From assembly GCA_963513935.1 (NCBI GenBank), contig OY740776.1, forward strand, positions 10,818,724 to 10,882,723: a DNA stretch of 64,000 nucleotides. Direction: 5' to 3'. Source of the DNA: Aphrophora alni. Taxonomy: Eukaryota; Arthropoda; Insecta; Hemiptera; Aphrophoridae. Shown one piece after another: positions 1 to 11,799 of this stretch. How positions within the stretch are numbered: position 1 is the first letter of the stretch; every line of letters begins with the position of its first letter. The notes under the pieces are model-generated. The model had not been told where the DNA came from. It saw nothing but the letters and a program-made list of their open reading frames with translations, and made no database searches. The position numbers and the translations under genes are program-made.

Positions 1-183
1 TTTTGAAGTGAGGCTACTCTGCTATATAATTGCCTAGGATTCAAAACTTGGTAGCCCAGTTTTATGTAGCCTAACTGAATAGAGTTTTAAGTGTGCTCAT
101 TTTTATGTTTTAATTAATTATTCCATGCCAGGAAGAGTATCATGGCAGTTTTCACACATAAATTAATGTTCCTAACAAGACAC
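1..183. other. unassigned AT-rich sequence
   Basis: No open frame or repeat boundary could be recognised here. It lies directly before the first copy of the dispersed ~200-250 bp repeat family. Confidence 0.4.
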
Positions 184-388
184 CTTCAAAGGCAAAATAC
201 CTCTCAGTTATCGTCTTGTACAAAAAAGGGAAGAAAAAAACAAAATAAAGATCCCTAGCCCATGAATACTCTAATAGCATCAAGGTTGAAAAAAACAGGA
301 GATTATCAAGAGAGACTCGATAGGAAAGATAAAAGAGAAGTATACTAATGCAAGACTACATGAAAAAAAGCTGTAGATCCAACTAAAA
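184..388 (-). repeat. dispersed LINE-tail/SINE-like repeat, copy 1
   Basis: Diverged copy of a family seen about 13 times in this window. Strand is given relative to the LINE reading frame found at 55490-55747. The family is recognised by the ordered words GTGTAGATCCA, AGAGAGACTCGATAGGAAAGA and GAATACTCTAATAG, read here on the plus strand. An A-rich stretch separates these words from a conserved end that reads ACCTCTCRGTYATCRTC. Confidence 0.65.
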
Positions 389-1627
389 ATAACAAATTCA
401 GAGAAACTGGCTCTATGTGTGATCATCAACACATGTTCAAAGAGGGTAATGTCCATTGGTAATGCTATAAGTAATCATTCGGCTAAAAATCATACAAAAT
501 CCATACGTTGCCACAAATAAATTCAGACTGATTATGTCGCCACACTGTACTATTTTCTTTAGAGTTTGTTTCGAGAAAGCAGACATTTCACTTAGATAAC
601 ATATACTTCCATATAAGTGGACCATTTAAGTGATTTTCTCACAATCGGGTCTAACAATTTTGTACAAACTTTACTGAAGCCTCAAAGGCACAAATAAAAT
701 GTATTAGTCATCATTCCTCAAAAAATGCCGATTCACGAGTTATCAGTAAAAATCAAAAAAAAAAATCTGTAATGAGGCTGTTTCAACAGATGAAAATCTG
801 CTCTACCAATTTCAATCAAATATTAGTAAAATCTGAAGATTAATGACCCAAACAAATGTACAAATCGCAAGTAAAATATTAATGGTTCAGGAATAATTGG
901 AAAAAAACAAAAATGAATTATTGCCACCATTAAAAGTTAGAATTTAAGCAAATACAATTTACCCAGAGGATGAGTTTATCCCTATTTAAATATTTTATCA
1001 AAAAAGACATTCATGGTTCATTTTTACTTTTTGACTGACAGTTATTGAACTGTAATTTTTGGTGACGAGTAGATTTAGTTAGTTTTTAATCGATTTTTCG
1101 TATGAATTGTCTGCGATGTTTTTGAATAGTTTATTTTCTAAATGATGAAAAAATTTCAAATTCGCACTATTTTCTGCATCTTTAAGCTTTGAATACAATT
1201 AACAATTTAAGTACACAACACTTGTACCCTAAACAAATTCTTCAAACAAACGATTAATTTAATTACCAGTAATAATAATATCTATCCAGTAAAAAAATGA
1301 ACAGCCTATAGCTAACATACGATGACAGTCTCGTTACCAAATTTTACATTGTAAGATATTTTTGTCTAAATTAAAGTAACATTGACCTTTGTCGAGTTCA
1401 TTCTACACTCTGGCATTTCACCAAATTTGGTTCAGTCTCCTGGTAAATTGCCCAACTACCCATATGACTTCTCAGCTATTTTAAGAATTGAATGCCTTAA
1501 CAAAAATTAGCTGGTCATTTCAGATATTTAGGTTGTTGACATCTGACAACCCATTGACAGCAATTTTTGTTTGTTCCCAACTTAAATTGTAACGTCTGAT
1601 AACATATAAGAAGCCATGTTGTATTTC
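389..1627. other. gene-free AT-rich region
   Basis: No credible gene. A recurrent motif resembling CCGATTTTGATCAAATTTGG is present in weak form around 720-860; stronger forms occur at about 2540-2720, 35090-35250, 53800-53950 and 62330-62400. It is probably part of an old transposon, but its boundaries are not visible. Confidence 0.4.
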
Positions 1628-1870
1628 AGTAATCATCACCTTATAAAAAAAAGAAGAAAAAAAGAGCTTGAAATAAAAGCCGTTAGCCATTGAATACTAT
1701 AACATGATAGTGCCAGGGTCGGAAGGGCACAACAGTTGTTCAAAAAAGACTTGATAAAAAAGAGAGGGATGTAACCCAAGATTACATGGAGAGAGGTGTA
1801 GATTCAGCTAAGGCTCCTTGAGTTCGTACACACTAGAGAGCAAACCCCTGTGCCATGTTGTATAATTGTC
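1628..1870 (-). repeat. dispersed LINE-tail/SINE-like repeat, copy 2
   Basis: Contains the family words TAACCCAAGATTACATGGAG and GGTGTAGATTCAGC, an internal A-rich tract, and the ATCATCACCTTATAA end. The copy directly downstream (1974-2160) is in the opposite orientation, so copies 2 and 3 form a loose inverted pair. Confidence 0.65.
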
Positions 1871-1973
1871 CATGTATTTCATACAAAAAATATGTCAGAT
1901 GTACAACGGGTGAATCAATCTAATATGAGGAGAAATACCCTTAAAGCGTCATGAGTACAAGCTTAACAATACC

Positions 1974-2160
1974 GAGGGGACCTAGTATAATATCTAATAC
2001 TTTTCTTAATGTAGTCATGGGTAAGATCCCCTTCTTTCATCTTTCCTTTCCCGTCTCTCTTGACGATCTTATTCTTTTCCGACCTTGGCACTATTAGAGT
2101 TTTTTTTTTTTTTTTTTTTTACAAGGTGATCATTACCAGAGAGGTTTTTAAAAGCAAAAA
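1974..2160 (+). repeat. dispersed LINE-tail/SINE-like repeat, copy 3
   Basis: Plus-strand copy with GTAGTCATGGGTAAGATCCC, GTCTCTCTTGACGATCTT, ACTATTAGAG, a long T-run (about 2100-2121) and AAGGTGATCATTACCAGAGA. The T-run is the counterpart of the A-rich tract in minus-strand copies. Confidence 0.65.
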
Positions 2161-2849
2161 AGAAAGAGAAATAAATAAAAAGTTCCCCAATGTCCTTGCT
2201 TAATAGCGCATGAACAACAAGCAACTCCACGACAGGTCACTAATGAAGTGACACCTGTTTAAACAAAATTTCTTTATGCGTTAATTTAAAAAACAAAGCC
2301 AGCACTAGTATATCTAATTTTTTTAATCAAGGTATTAAAATTAATCAATGTGTTGCTAAACATCTCTCATATTTCAAGTAGAGAAAATTAAAAATTTTAT
2401 ATAGTAGAAAGTTACGAGATGTGTCAAAAAATGAACTTAGAATTTTTTGCAAATATATCTATTTTGAGGTCCCCTGAGTCCAAAAAATGTTGTTTTTTTA
2501 ATGACGTCTGTCTGGCATCTGACGTAATGGTGTGCTCTACAGCCTAAAACATATGGACTAAATTTGGTATGTGGTCATATTCCGTCCATATCTCAGGACA
2601 TTTTTTTTCTATAACTTTAGATTTGTTTGGGGGAGTAGCTCATACGAAAAAACTAAAAATTACTATTTTCTCAAAATTGGTTCCAACGATTTTGCTATAT
2701 AACCTCTAACAAGCCAAATAAATTGTAATGGTTGAAAATTTTCAAAATTTCTGTCTTGCAAGTGTTATCAGAAGGAAAAAAAAAGAAAAAAGAAGAAAAA
2801 TCGGTCATGGGACTGTCATTATCCCTTAAATCGACTCTAGAAACATTGT
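2161..2849. other. gene-free region with recurrent LINE-associated motif
   Basis: No gene. Between about 2540 and 2720 there is a variant of the recurrent 'AAATTTGGTATG ... TTCTCAAAATTGGTT' sequence that also occurs next to family copy 10 (35090-35260). That recurrence beside two family copies suggests it may belong to a longer version of the same element. Confidence 0.4.
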
Positions 2850-3075
2850 TTTTTAAAGGTAAAAAGTTTTTTGGTCATTATCGCCTTATTAAAAAAGAAC
2901 ATAAAATAAAGAACCCCTAACCATTAAATACTCTAATAGCAACTGCATCAGAAAAGAACAACAGTTGATCAAAAGACACCTCATATGAGATGGATATAGC
3001 CCAAGACAAGGTGTAGATCCAGCTTAGAGCATCAGGACTGCCAAGCCCATACTCACTATAAATGAACCTATGACG
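2850..3075 (-). repeat. dispersed LINE-tail/SINE-like repeat, copy 4
   Basis: Contains TTTTTTGGTCATTATCGCCTT, ACTCTAATAGCAACTGCATC, AAGGTGTAGATCCAGC and CATACTCACTATAAATGA in the family order. Confidence 0.65.
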
Positions 3076-4138
3076 ATGTGTTTAAATGGAGTTTTTCCAT
3101 GGTAACATCTTATGTTCCCGCTTTTTCAAAGATTGTAGAGGAAATTTCAAAAAGAAAAAGTTGTTAACTTTTCTTTTTCAGACTTATCCAAGACGAAATT
3201 TATAAAACAAATCGTTAAGTCTGGAAATCTGGATGTACTCTCAAATATCCTTATCGGTTAAATCTGAATTTACACCATTCTGATTCATATTTTCTTTGAA
3301 TGATTTAGTTGTGAACTATAAAGACCAATTTCTAATTTTAAACCTCAGAAAAAGAAATACGTCATTGTTTCGAAGTATGATATACGTTGACATCTAGATA
3401 TCTCGTTGAAAATACGACTATTATTGATATATTACTTTAGAAGTCTTTACATTCGTCCTAGCCTGTACCATATCTAAATCCAAATTCTGACCAGGCTGGA
3501 AATATGACTTCTCAACCAATCATGGTTATTTTAGCAAATGAAATGGCGTCAAATTCAAATTAAGATTGTCCAAATTCGTTCCTCAACTAATAAAATGCGT
3601 TACTTATTTTCAAAATTCATATAAAGTATCTCAGAAATGTGGAACCCCTAAGGAAGCATGAAACGAGGAAGCCTTAAATTAACGTTGAGGGAGAAATTAA
3701 GGACGAGGCCAAAAACTGGAGGGAAATAAAACATATGGCCATAATCAATTGAGGTTGAAGTAGTTTATTGAGGTCCTACATTCCACTTGCAATTTAATAA
3801 TATAAATCAACAACTAGGCTAACTCGGAAATGAAAAAAAATAACAATTTTTATTTAATGATTTACAGCTATTGTTAAAATTAACAAATCCTATTACTATT
3901 GACGATGAACATATTTTTTATTTCCATAGGTACTGGAAAAATAAACTCAATCTGTATTCTTGAATACATTTCCACTCTTGTTTAATTCACTATTACAGTA
4001 GATTCACGGATGCAGCCTTTTGTATTTTATTTACACTATCACTATTGCCTTGAACCTTCACCTTCATTTAGAATGACCTTCAATCAAATTAATTGAAGGG
4101 ACCAAATGAAATGATAACATATAAAGAATAAAATATAT
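3076..4138. other. gene-free AT-rich region
   Basis: No open frame, RNA gene or repeat boundary recognised. Confidence 0.4.
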
Positions 4139-4210
4139 GAACTGACGATAAGACATAACACATCATATATCTATGAACTGACGATAAGACAAATACACAT
4201 CATATATCTT
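4139..4210 (+). repeat. two-copy 36-bp tandem duplication
   Basis: GAACTGACGATAAGACA begins at 4139 and again at 4175. Both copies end in CATCATATATCT. The two units differ by only a few bases around the middle. Confidence 0.85.
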
Positions 4211-5811
4211 AATCTTTTCAAAGGTCATTTAAATTAACAATTGTAACATTTTAATTAAACTTATAAATTTCGGTTTTGATAAAACCATTTATGATACACT
4301 GCAGAACTTCATAGCCAATTGAGAATGTTGTACAATACCAGAACAAAAACAATATATGAAGCCATCTGCAACCTGACGCTTTCTTATAAAATCATTAAGA
4401 TAAACTGCTGTAATAGATAGATGGTAGTTTGTTTATAAACATCCAAACTATCACTTGTTGAACACATACAATTTAAATTGTCAATATTACCTAATGATAA
4501 TTGTATATTGACAGGAGAGAAAACACTACTTTAAGCTGAAGTAATTGAAAACAGTCAATATCAATTGAAAGGAGAGATAGGGAAGACCTACATGCCTCAT
4601 CCCTGGTATTGCAGGCAATTTATTGCTACAGCAAACCAGCATCGGGATGCTGTAGTAATCCAGCCAAGAAGTACCCAACCCACAGGAGGAACAGCATATA
4701 TGCCTACAGCTAAGAGAGGAGGTTAGCCTTTAACATGCAAACTTTGTATACCAGGCAGCCTACAGTTTTAATGTAGCCTTATCTGAGTATGTAGGGGTCT
4801 ACTCAAGTTTGACTACGTACTTCCCTGCCTATTCATGAAAACCTAACCTAACCTTCCCTGGCTATTCATGAGGACACACAATGGCAACAAATGATAACCT
4901 CTTGAAGCAGTGGAATAAACATGGATATGGAAGATGAATGGGGCTAATCCTAACCTCACTAGATCTAGTCCTTAATCTGTGGAAGTTTCAGAGACATCAG
5001 CAAAAATAAATTCAAGGGACTTTCAGGGGAACAAAAGTGGGGGAAAAGGAGAAATAATCGAGACTTGTCGAGAGGTTTAATCTGCTAACCTGGAACTTAA
5101 TGGCTTTTCTGGTAAGTTGTACAATAGGCTTTAAGAAGTCGCAGTGCCTGGGTTCACAAACCCCTTCAACCGTTTTTCTAAATCTAATATTTCCAACCAC
5201 AATGTTGGCGTGAAATACACTTAGACACACTAGAAGGAAAACTTTATGTTAAAGTTAGATATGTTTAATATTATTAAAAGGTTCAAAAGAACAAATATTT
5301 AAGGGCTATATAATTATGTTAACGTACAAATATTTCAGTGGTGATGAAGCAGTTAAATAAACAATCATTCTTTCTTCATTCAAACGTCAAAACTTCATTT
5401 TTCAAATAAATTTGACTAGAACCAGTATAAACAAAAAATAGATGTATCAAAATTCTAATTAGGCCTAGAACTCTTTAATATTGTGATAAAACAAAACCAG
5501 TTTTACATATTTAATTTAAAATTCACTAAGAATACCCTAAAACTTCAATAGCACATCCAAGGTCGGTTCAATGTCATTTACAAATTCCTTTCATGCTTGT
5601 ACGGTTATCACCATATTCTCTGATCCTGATTTGTTTATTTAGAGTGCTTAGCCTTCATTTATATATATGTTTAATGGTTATTCTTTGCAGTTATCAATCA
5701 AATAAATATTCGGCATTCAACTGAAACGCTGGCTCAATAGAATTGAAATTTGTGTTTTGTTTGCTAACCTTTTACCTTTAAATATGCATATTGTTAGTTT
5801 TACCTTTTTTT
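4211..5811. other. gene-free region with a less AT-rich block
   Basis: Most of this is featureless AT-rich DNA. The block 4560-4960 is richer in GC and holds a (CCTAA)-type word near 4847-4858, but no frame longer than chance was recognised. I cannot assign it to a family. Confidence 0.35.
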
Positions 5812-6060
5812 TTTAGGCAAAAAACCTTTCGGTCATCATCGCCTTAAAAAAAAAGAAAAGAGGACAAAACAAAAACATCATGACATCGAATATTCTAATA
5901 ACTTCAGGGTCTGAAAAATCCAATAGTTTGTCAAGAGAGACATGACAGGATAGATAAAAGAGAGGGATCTAACCCAAGATTACTTGAAGTAAGGTTTAGA
6001 TCCAGTTAGAGTCCCACAAGCTTCCCATACACATACTCACTATGAGTGACCCTCTGAGGA
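5812..6060 (-). repeat. dispersed LINE-tail/SINE-like repeat, copy 5
   Basis: One of the better-preserved copies: ACCTTTCGGTCATCATCGCC, an A-run, TCTAATAACTTCAGGGTC, GTTTGTCAAGAGAGACATGA, GAGAGGGATCTAACCCAAGA, and the far end CTCACTATGAGTGACCCTCT. Confidence 0.75.
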
Positions 6061-6162
6061 TGCCAATTGTACAAAATAGTTATTATTGGCTCATGTTGTC
6101 CTTCATAAAAAGAAACTATCAAAAAAGGATTTCAAACAGCAACCATTTAGAAATTTTGTGAC

Positions 6163-6412
6163 CCTCGGGGGCTTACTTTAGTGAGTACGGACTAAGAGGA
6201 CTTAACTGGATTTACATTTTTTTTTCATGAAGTCGTGGGTTATATCCATCTCTTTCATATTTCTTATCCAGTCTCTCTCGACCAATTCTTGTTCCCTTCC
6301 GACTGTGGCGCTAATACAATATTCAAGGGCTAGGGGGGAGGGGTCTTTATTTTAGGTTGTTTTTTTTATAAAGTGATGATGGCAGATAGGGTTTTGGTCT
6401 TTAAACAAGAAA
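6163..6412 (+). repeat. dispersed LINE-tail/SINE-like repeat, copy 6
   Basis: Plus-strand copy starting at ACCCTCGGGGGCTTAC and ending at GTCTTTAAACAAG followed by A-runs. Copies 5 and 6 face each other 100 bp apart. Confidence 0.7.
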
Positions 6413-6483
6413 AAATATTCAAAAATACAAATTTTGTGACCATTTCTCTAGTCATATTGGACAAACAATAAAACTTCATATAC

Positions 6484-6827
6484 AACTGTAGTTATTTTTG
6501 ACTTACCGCCAGCAATCCTTGGATAATTCTATTTTAGTTTATATTGTCATATATTTATTCACTACACGTGTTTCGGACATTATCGTCCATCGTCTATAAC
6601 ACGTGTATACTATGTAGTGCCGGCGCGGTGACATTGAAATATTGTGTTTCTCGTGCGTGAATGTTATGTGTTACTTGTATTTTTGTGTTGAATATTTTAA
6701 CTAAGTGTTATCACCCGACGATGGACGATAATGTCCGAAACACGTATAGTGAATAAATATATGACAATACAAACTAAAATAGAATTATCCAAGGATTGCT
6801 GGCGATAAGTCAAAAATAACTACAGTT
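6484..6827. repeat. Penelope-type inverted repeat, 111-bp arms
   Basis: Left arm 6484-6594 and right arm 6717-6827 are near-perfect reverse complements around a 122-bp centre. Each arm carries the same compact hairpin module: GACGATGGAC, a 6-nt loop, GTCC, then GAAACACG (plus strand at 6717-6750, minus strand in the left arm). This echoes the hammerhead-like YGANGA-stem-GAAAC modules at 46827-47230 and 63400-63604, although the first part of the core (CTGA) is changed here. It is most likely a non-autonomous remnant related to Penelope-like elements; a generic fold-back element is the alternative. Confidence 0.6.
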
Positions 6828-6971
6828 ATTCAAGCATATCCGGTTACTCTAGAATATCATTATGATTCATATACAAGCTAAAAACAAAAGTTCTTCACAA
6901 CTGAATTTCTAACTATAAGATATTTATTTCCTTTTGTTTAAATTTAAAAAATAAAAAATTAAAAAAAACTA

Positions 6972-7196
6972 GATAATCATCACCTTAAAAAAACAAAAAG
7001 AACAAATACTCCTATTCCTCGATTGTTCTAATACCGTCAGAGTTGGAAGAAAACAAGAGTTGGTTAAAAGAAGCCTGATAACAAACATGAAAGAAAGGAA
7101 TCTTACCCAAGACTTCATGAAAAAAAATGTAGATCCAGCTATAGGGATCCTTCAGGATTGCCATGTCCGTACTCACTACAAAGAACACCTGAGAGT
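6972..7196 (-). repeat. dispersed LINE-tail/SINE-like repeat, copy 7
   Basis: Contains ATAATCATCACCTTAAAAAA, AACAAGAGTTGGTTAAAAGA, TGTAGATCCAGCTATAGG and GTACTCACTACAAAGAACAC. Confidence 0.65.
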
Positions 7197-7675
7197 CTAA
7201 TTATCAGAGTTTTATATTATTGGTGATTTTCTCCAACTTTGAGGTTATGTTATAACTCTCTTAATTTGTTTCATAGAAAATATCTGTAAGCATCATTCCA
7301 ATAGAATTGAACGAACTCAAACGAAAACAGAACTGCATTCAAAAGTAATAAAGTGCACGAGAATTGAACTATTGTGAACATTGGAACGAAACAAATTATA
7401 TTTAACTATATTTAAATTACCGAACGAATTTTCTGATTAACGAACTTTTCCAATGCCTACATAACAATTTGAGAAAAATCAGAATTAATTTGTAAACCTG
7501 AGCGTTAATCACATAAATGCAGTGAGACAAAAATAGTTTGAAATCACTACAACTGGTAGGATTGCTGGACATTTCATAGTCTCAGGTGTCTGCAATTATG
7601 AGGATGATCACAATAGCTAGAATTTATACTAGAAATTTGCTAATAAATAGTGCGTTAATACTTTTCCTTGTAGTT
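7197..7675. other. gene-free AT-rich region
   Basis: Lies between repeat copies 7 and 8. Nothing recognisable. Confidence 0.4.
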
Positions 7676-7917
7676 TAAAGGCGAAAACCTCTAGCTGATC
7701 ATCTACTTTTAAAAAAGATTATATAAGATAAACACGCCTAGCCCTCGAATACTCTAATATTATTATGGTTAGAAGAAGAACAAGAGTTGGTCAAGAGAGA
7801 CCTGACAGGAAAGATGAAAGAGGGATTTAACCCAAAACTAGATGGAAGAAGTATAGATCCAACCAGGGTTTGTCTGGAATGCCACCCCTGCACTCACTAT
7901 AATTAAGCCCCTGAGGG
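7676..7917 (-). repeat. dispersed LINE-tail/SINE-like repeat, copy 8
   Basis: Contains GTTTAAAGGCGAAAACCTCT, CCTAGCCCTCGAATACTCTA, AAGAGTTGGTCAAGAGAGAC and the end CTCACTATAATTAAGCCCCT. Close to the apparent family consensus. Confidence 0.75.
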
Positions 7918-9182
7918 TAATCAGTACACCAACATTATTCTCTCATACATATATTTAAAAATAAGCATGAAACCAGACATTTGCCATCATTTTTATATAT
8001 AAAAACTAACACATGATGTTTTGAGAGTGTAAATCAACTCCCATTATCAAATGATAATGTTCACTAGAACATGAAAAAAGTGGAAAAAAACTAGAAACTA
8101 AAACTAATAACCAAATAAGGAACCCAGGAAGATAACTGATAACAGTTTGCATGTCAATAGAGTGGTGACTTGACAGTTATCAAAGTGAACAATCTTTCGT
8201 TCACTCTTTCAAAAAGTTAGTGTATGATCTAGTCACTCGTACTACGGAATTCAGCGAAAAATTTATCCTTGTGATTAAGTTCTATGTTTATTACTCAATA
8301 ATGAGAGTACATTTATACTCTCTCCAAATTGTGTGTTAGTTTTTATAAACACAAATGATGGGGTAAATATAGCCTACGATGAAACTATACCAATTATATG
8401 AAACAATCCATTATTATCAAAAGACTTTAAATCATGATGATATTTAAAAGGGTTGAATATCTCAAATTCCGTATACAAACGATTTCTTTCAATTTTGATG
8501 AAACATGAAGGTTTATTAACCAAATAAATACACCCAACCCTAGAAATGTAAAGTAAAATTATGGCTTCAGTGTAAATATACAGTGAACATGATTAATCAT
8601 CACTTTTATTACTAATAACTCCTGTACCGACAGGTTTATAAAAATTGGAACAAATTTTATGCACAGCTGTGTGAGGAAATTAGTGAAACTTTTTTACATC
8701 ATTTGAACTTTGGGCCTACTTCAAATTGTGTTAATTTAAGATGTCGTAAATAATTAACAAATAAAGCATATCAATAAACTATTACATTGACCTAAACTCA
8801 AACTAAACTAAGATATAATGAAATATATAAAACCATCAATCTTATACTCTAAACAAATTCAACAAACCTGATCTAAGTCCAATGGTAACCTAAGGACTAG
8901 TGATTTGATTTATTCTAATATAACATTATCTAGTAAATTGACCTTCAAGTCTCCTCTAATATTCAACCCACAAATTGATAACACGAGTTTAGAGCCCAAA
9001 ACAAAATAGCTTATCAGACAAATTATTTTAAATTGAAATAAACATTTTGATAAATTTTTTTTTTAACTAATATCTTATAAGATAAATATTAAGTGTGAAC
9101 TTTTACATTTAGGCTATTAATTTTGTAAAGATTAATGCCTTTATAGTTAAAAGTAGTATTTATTATCATTTAATTTATTATC
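7918..9182. other. gene-free AT-rich region
   Basis: No gene, RNA or repeat edge was recognised. Confidence 0.4.
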
Positions 9183-9190
9183 AAACAATT

Positions 9191-9335
9191 GGTACTTACG
9201 TATTAACGCCACCGCAGCAGAAGTTGCTAATGCGCATGCGCCAATATTTGCTTACTTTGCGATATAATTATATATCACGACAGGTTTGGCCAGGTAGCTA
9301 TATATATATATATATATATATAAACACCTGGCCAA

Positions 9336-9373
<38 letters not shown>

Positions 9374-9624
9374 CACCTGGCCAAACCTTTCGTAAGTTTA
9401 TTGAAGTTAATAAATTTGAAATTAGATCATGGATAAACATGAGCTTTAAAAGTGAAGTGCCGCCAATCTACGCCTAACATTTTTGCGACAAATCATAAAA
9501 TGAAAGTATATCAATCTCAAAGCTGAAAAAAATGGAATTCTGCTTCCCTTAAACCAGTTTGTTCTTTATTGACGCATGCGCATTATCGCAACTTCTGCTG
9601 CGGTGGCGTTAATACGTAAGTACC
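9191..9624. mobile_element. MITE with ~50-bp TIRs and 8-bp TSD
   Basis: A 434-bp non-autonomous DNA transposon. The left terminus starts GGTACTTACGTATTAACGCC at 9191 and its reverse complement ends at 9624. The ~50-bp inverted repeats match except for a 2-bp gap (GA missing on the left) and end in a palindromic GCGCATGCGC. Directly outside are identical 8-bp direct repeats AAACAATT (9183-9190 and 9625-9632), a target duplication of the size made by hAT-type transposases. The TIR itself does not look like a classic hAT end, so the superfamily is open. The interior holds two (AT)n runs (about 9300-9322 and 9341-9371) flanked by CCTGGCCAAACCT and its inverse. Confidence 0.88.
9298..9372. repeat. 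paired (AT)n microsatellites inside the MITE
   Basis: Two TA/AT dinucleotide runs separated by AAACACCTGGCCAAACCTT. The flanking AGGTTTGGCCAGGT and ACCTGGCCAAACCT are inverted copies, so the whole block can extrude as a cruciform. A relative of the AGGTAGCTATATATAT junction lies at 27913-27995. Confidence 0.85.
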
Positions 9625-9632
9625 AAACAATT

Positions 9633-10059
9633 TGTATGCTTTACAAGGAAAAAATTGTCAGAAACTATTCTACCTACGACCACCAAATTAAAATAAAATG
9701 TGATGGTTTCTCTCAGGAAGATTCTATTACAATCATCACCCTGAATTCTCCATGTTGGGTATGTCCTTTATCTATTCAAATAAATATAAACACAAGCACT
9801 GGGGAAAGGTCAGCCTACCTTTGCAATCACGGAAGAAGGACAAAGATGGCAGTTTTTCAACCACGGACAGAAAGTTCAATATACAACATTGGCGAAAAGG
9901 AAAATTACTAAACATTGTGCGAGTGAATACTATTAATTAAAACTAAAATGTAAAAAACAAATATCACATGTTTTGATGATATGAAAATTACATGGGAAGA
10001 ATAAACGGAAATAAATAGGCAAATTTTTACAGCATGATGTAAAAACTTTAGCACTCTTG
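9633..10059. other. unassigned sequence between MITE and Gypsy relic
   Basis: Contains short open frames without recognisable similarity. It may be the decayed upstream part of the Gypsy relic that follows, but no gag motif was found here. Confidence 0.35.
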
Positions 10060-11265
10060 CTCAGTTATTTTGGTGCAGAAAAACCGGACGATATCATTTA
10101 ATATGTTACTGAAATTATTGTTAAAAGAACCTTCATCCTGAAAACCGTTGGATATAATGAAAAAATTTTGTTTTAATAAGAGAAATCAATTAAGAGTAAA
10201 AATCAATACCGCCATTTATGGTGGTGTTAAAACATTTGGCACAAACATGCGAGTTTAGTTCAAACCTGAAAGATAACACTCGAGATCAATTCATGTACGG
10301 TGTAAATACTGAACATATTCAAAATCATTTATTAACAGAAGATAACCTTACGTTAAGAGCTCCAGAAAATGCTCTCAGGTTAGAAACTGCACATAAAGAT
10401 ACAAATGGAGTATCGAAACAAGAAATAATAGTAATTATGTACATAAAATACAATGTAGACAAAATGGAATATATAGTTGGTAAACAGTCAGTGTGTAGCT
10501 TTGTTAAACTGGAAAAAAAACACAAGCGCAGGTCTAAATGAATGGTTAAACATTGTACAGTTTGTAAATTTCATGGAGATGGGTCAAGGAAAAGTTCTGA
10601 TAACAAAATATATTAGTTCGATCATAAAAATAACTGCAGACAACTTTGTAAACAAACCTATTTGGATTGTCCCAAAGTAAATGGAATTTTTGTGTGTAGG
10701 GAAGAGGATTTGGGCTCAGCTTTGTCTATCATTTCTAAACAAGACTATTTAGTAAAATAAAGTTATTGAAAACATCAAACTATGCAGACTATATCAGAAA
10801 GAAGGTGAAACTAGAAGGTAAAATACCTGTTACCGGTATTAATTATGAAAATTCTAAGTACAAGGTTATCCTTTTTATGGTCAACAATGGCGGAAATCCT
10901 TTATTTGGTAGGGATTTATTTTTAAAAGTGATACCCATAAATTTGAAAAACTCTGTATAAATGCAAAAGAACTTTCAAGTAATTCAAAGCTTTCAACTAC
11001 GAATAGTGAAATTCACATGATCTCAAAATTAAAATAACATTTCACCAAATAGATGACAATTTAGGATGTTTTAGCAAAGTTAACAGTAAAAAATAATTTC
11101 ATAACTATTTACTGTAAGGCTAGGCCTGTACCATATTCTTTGAGATTACATATTAAGCAGAAACTTAGTAGATTGGAAACTTTATGGGTGATTAGAAAAA
11201 TAGAACATAGTAAGTGGTCGACTCCTACAATACCTACAAATTATATTATGTAGTGACTAAGATTT
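10060..11265 (+). pseudogene. degenerate Ty3/Gypsy gag-protease-RT relic
   Basis: Fragments of one Gypsy polyprotein occur in the correct order on the plus strand but in several frames. A gag core comes first: IMKKFCFNKRN around 10157-10190, then LKHLAQTCEF and TRDQFMYGVNTEHIQNHLL (10227-10340). A protease-region fragment follows, with GKIPVTGINYENSKY and NPLFGRDLFLKV (10816-10936). The start of the reverse transcriptase comes last, with KARPVPYSLRL and EHSKWSTPTIPTN around 11115-11250. The arrangement resembles the gag/protease/RT of K02A2.6-like Gypsy elements common in insects. Frameshifts and stops make it non-functional, and the RT catalytic region is missing. It is clearly older than, and unrelated in sequence to, the intact element at 12343. 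Confidence 0.75.
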
Positions 11266-11355
11266 CAGTAAATACTGTCTTAAAAATTAACCAATAGAAT
11301 AGGTTATCCATAACCAAAAATAGAAGATATTTTTGCAAGTATTGGTGGGGATTAA

Positions 11356-11795
11356 CACGTTCGCTACCACAATGTTAAAAAAAATCGTAACCACAGTCTG
11401 CCGCCTCAATTTTGCGGCGGGCGTGTCCTACTCCTAGCCCAACGCCGCACATCTGCGGCGGCTGGGCTCATTAAAATAGACTGCCGCCGCAGATCTGCGG
11501 CATTGGTTTCTTCATAGTAAATGAGAAATTTCTTCGCAACGGTCTATTTTAAAGGTTAGATCGCTTAGGCACGGTCTACAGGATAGTCCGCCACATATAT
11601 GCGGCGCTTGGTCTGTAGCTAGGACTATCGCTGACGTCACTGGACAGTTGGCAACACTGACATACAGCATTACCTCAGTCTGTGGCGAAGGTCACAACCA
11701 TTTTGACCCGTCTACAGGGAAGTTCATGAATTTTTTCGTGGGCTGTGGGAGTGACCCGGCCGCCGCATATATGCGTCAGCTGGTAGTGAACGTGT
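11356..11795. mobile_element. piggyBac-like MITE flanked by TTAA
   Basis: A 440-bp element bounded by TTAA at 11352-11355 and 11796-11799. Its ends are CACGTTCGCTACCA and, inverted, TGGTAGTGAACGTG (one mismatch). TTAA duplication is the signature of piggyBac-type transposition. No transposase frame is present, so it would be moved in trans. The interior is unusually GC-rich for this window and carries five short hairpins of the form GCCGC-N-GCGGC (about 11399-11420, 11442-11460, 11482-11501, 11588-11606 and 11759-11780). Confidence 0.78.
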
Positions 11796-11799
11796 TAAG

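Noticed and set aside
9576..9911. 111-residue plus-strand frame
   Set aside because: It starts inside the MITE's right TIR and crosses the target duplication, so it cannot be an ancestral gene.
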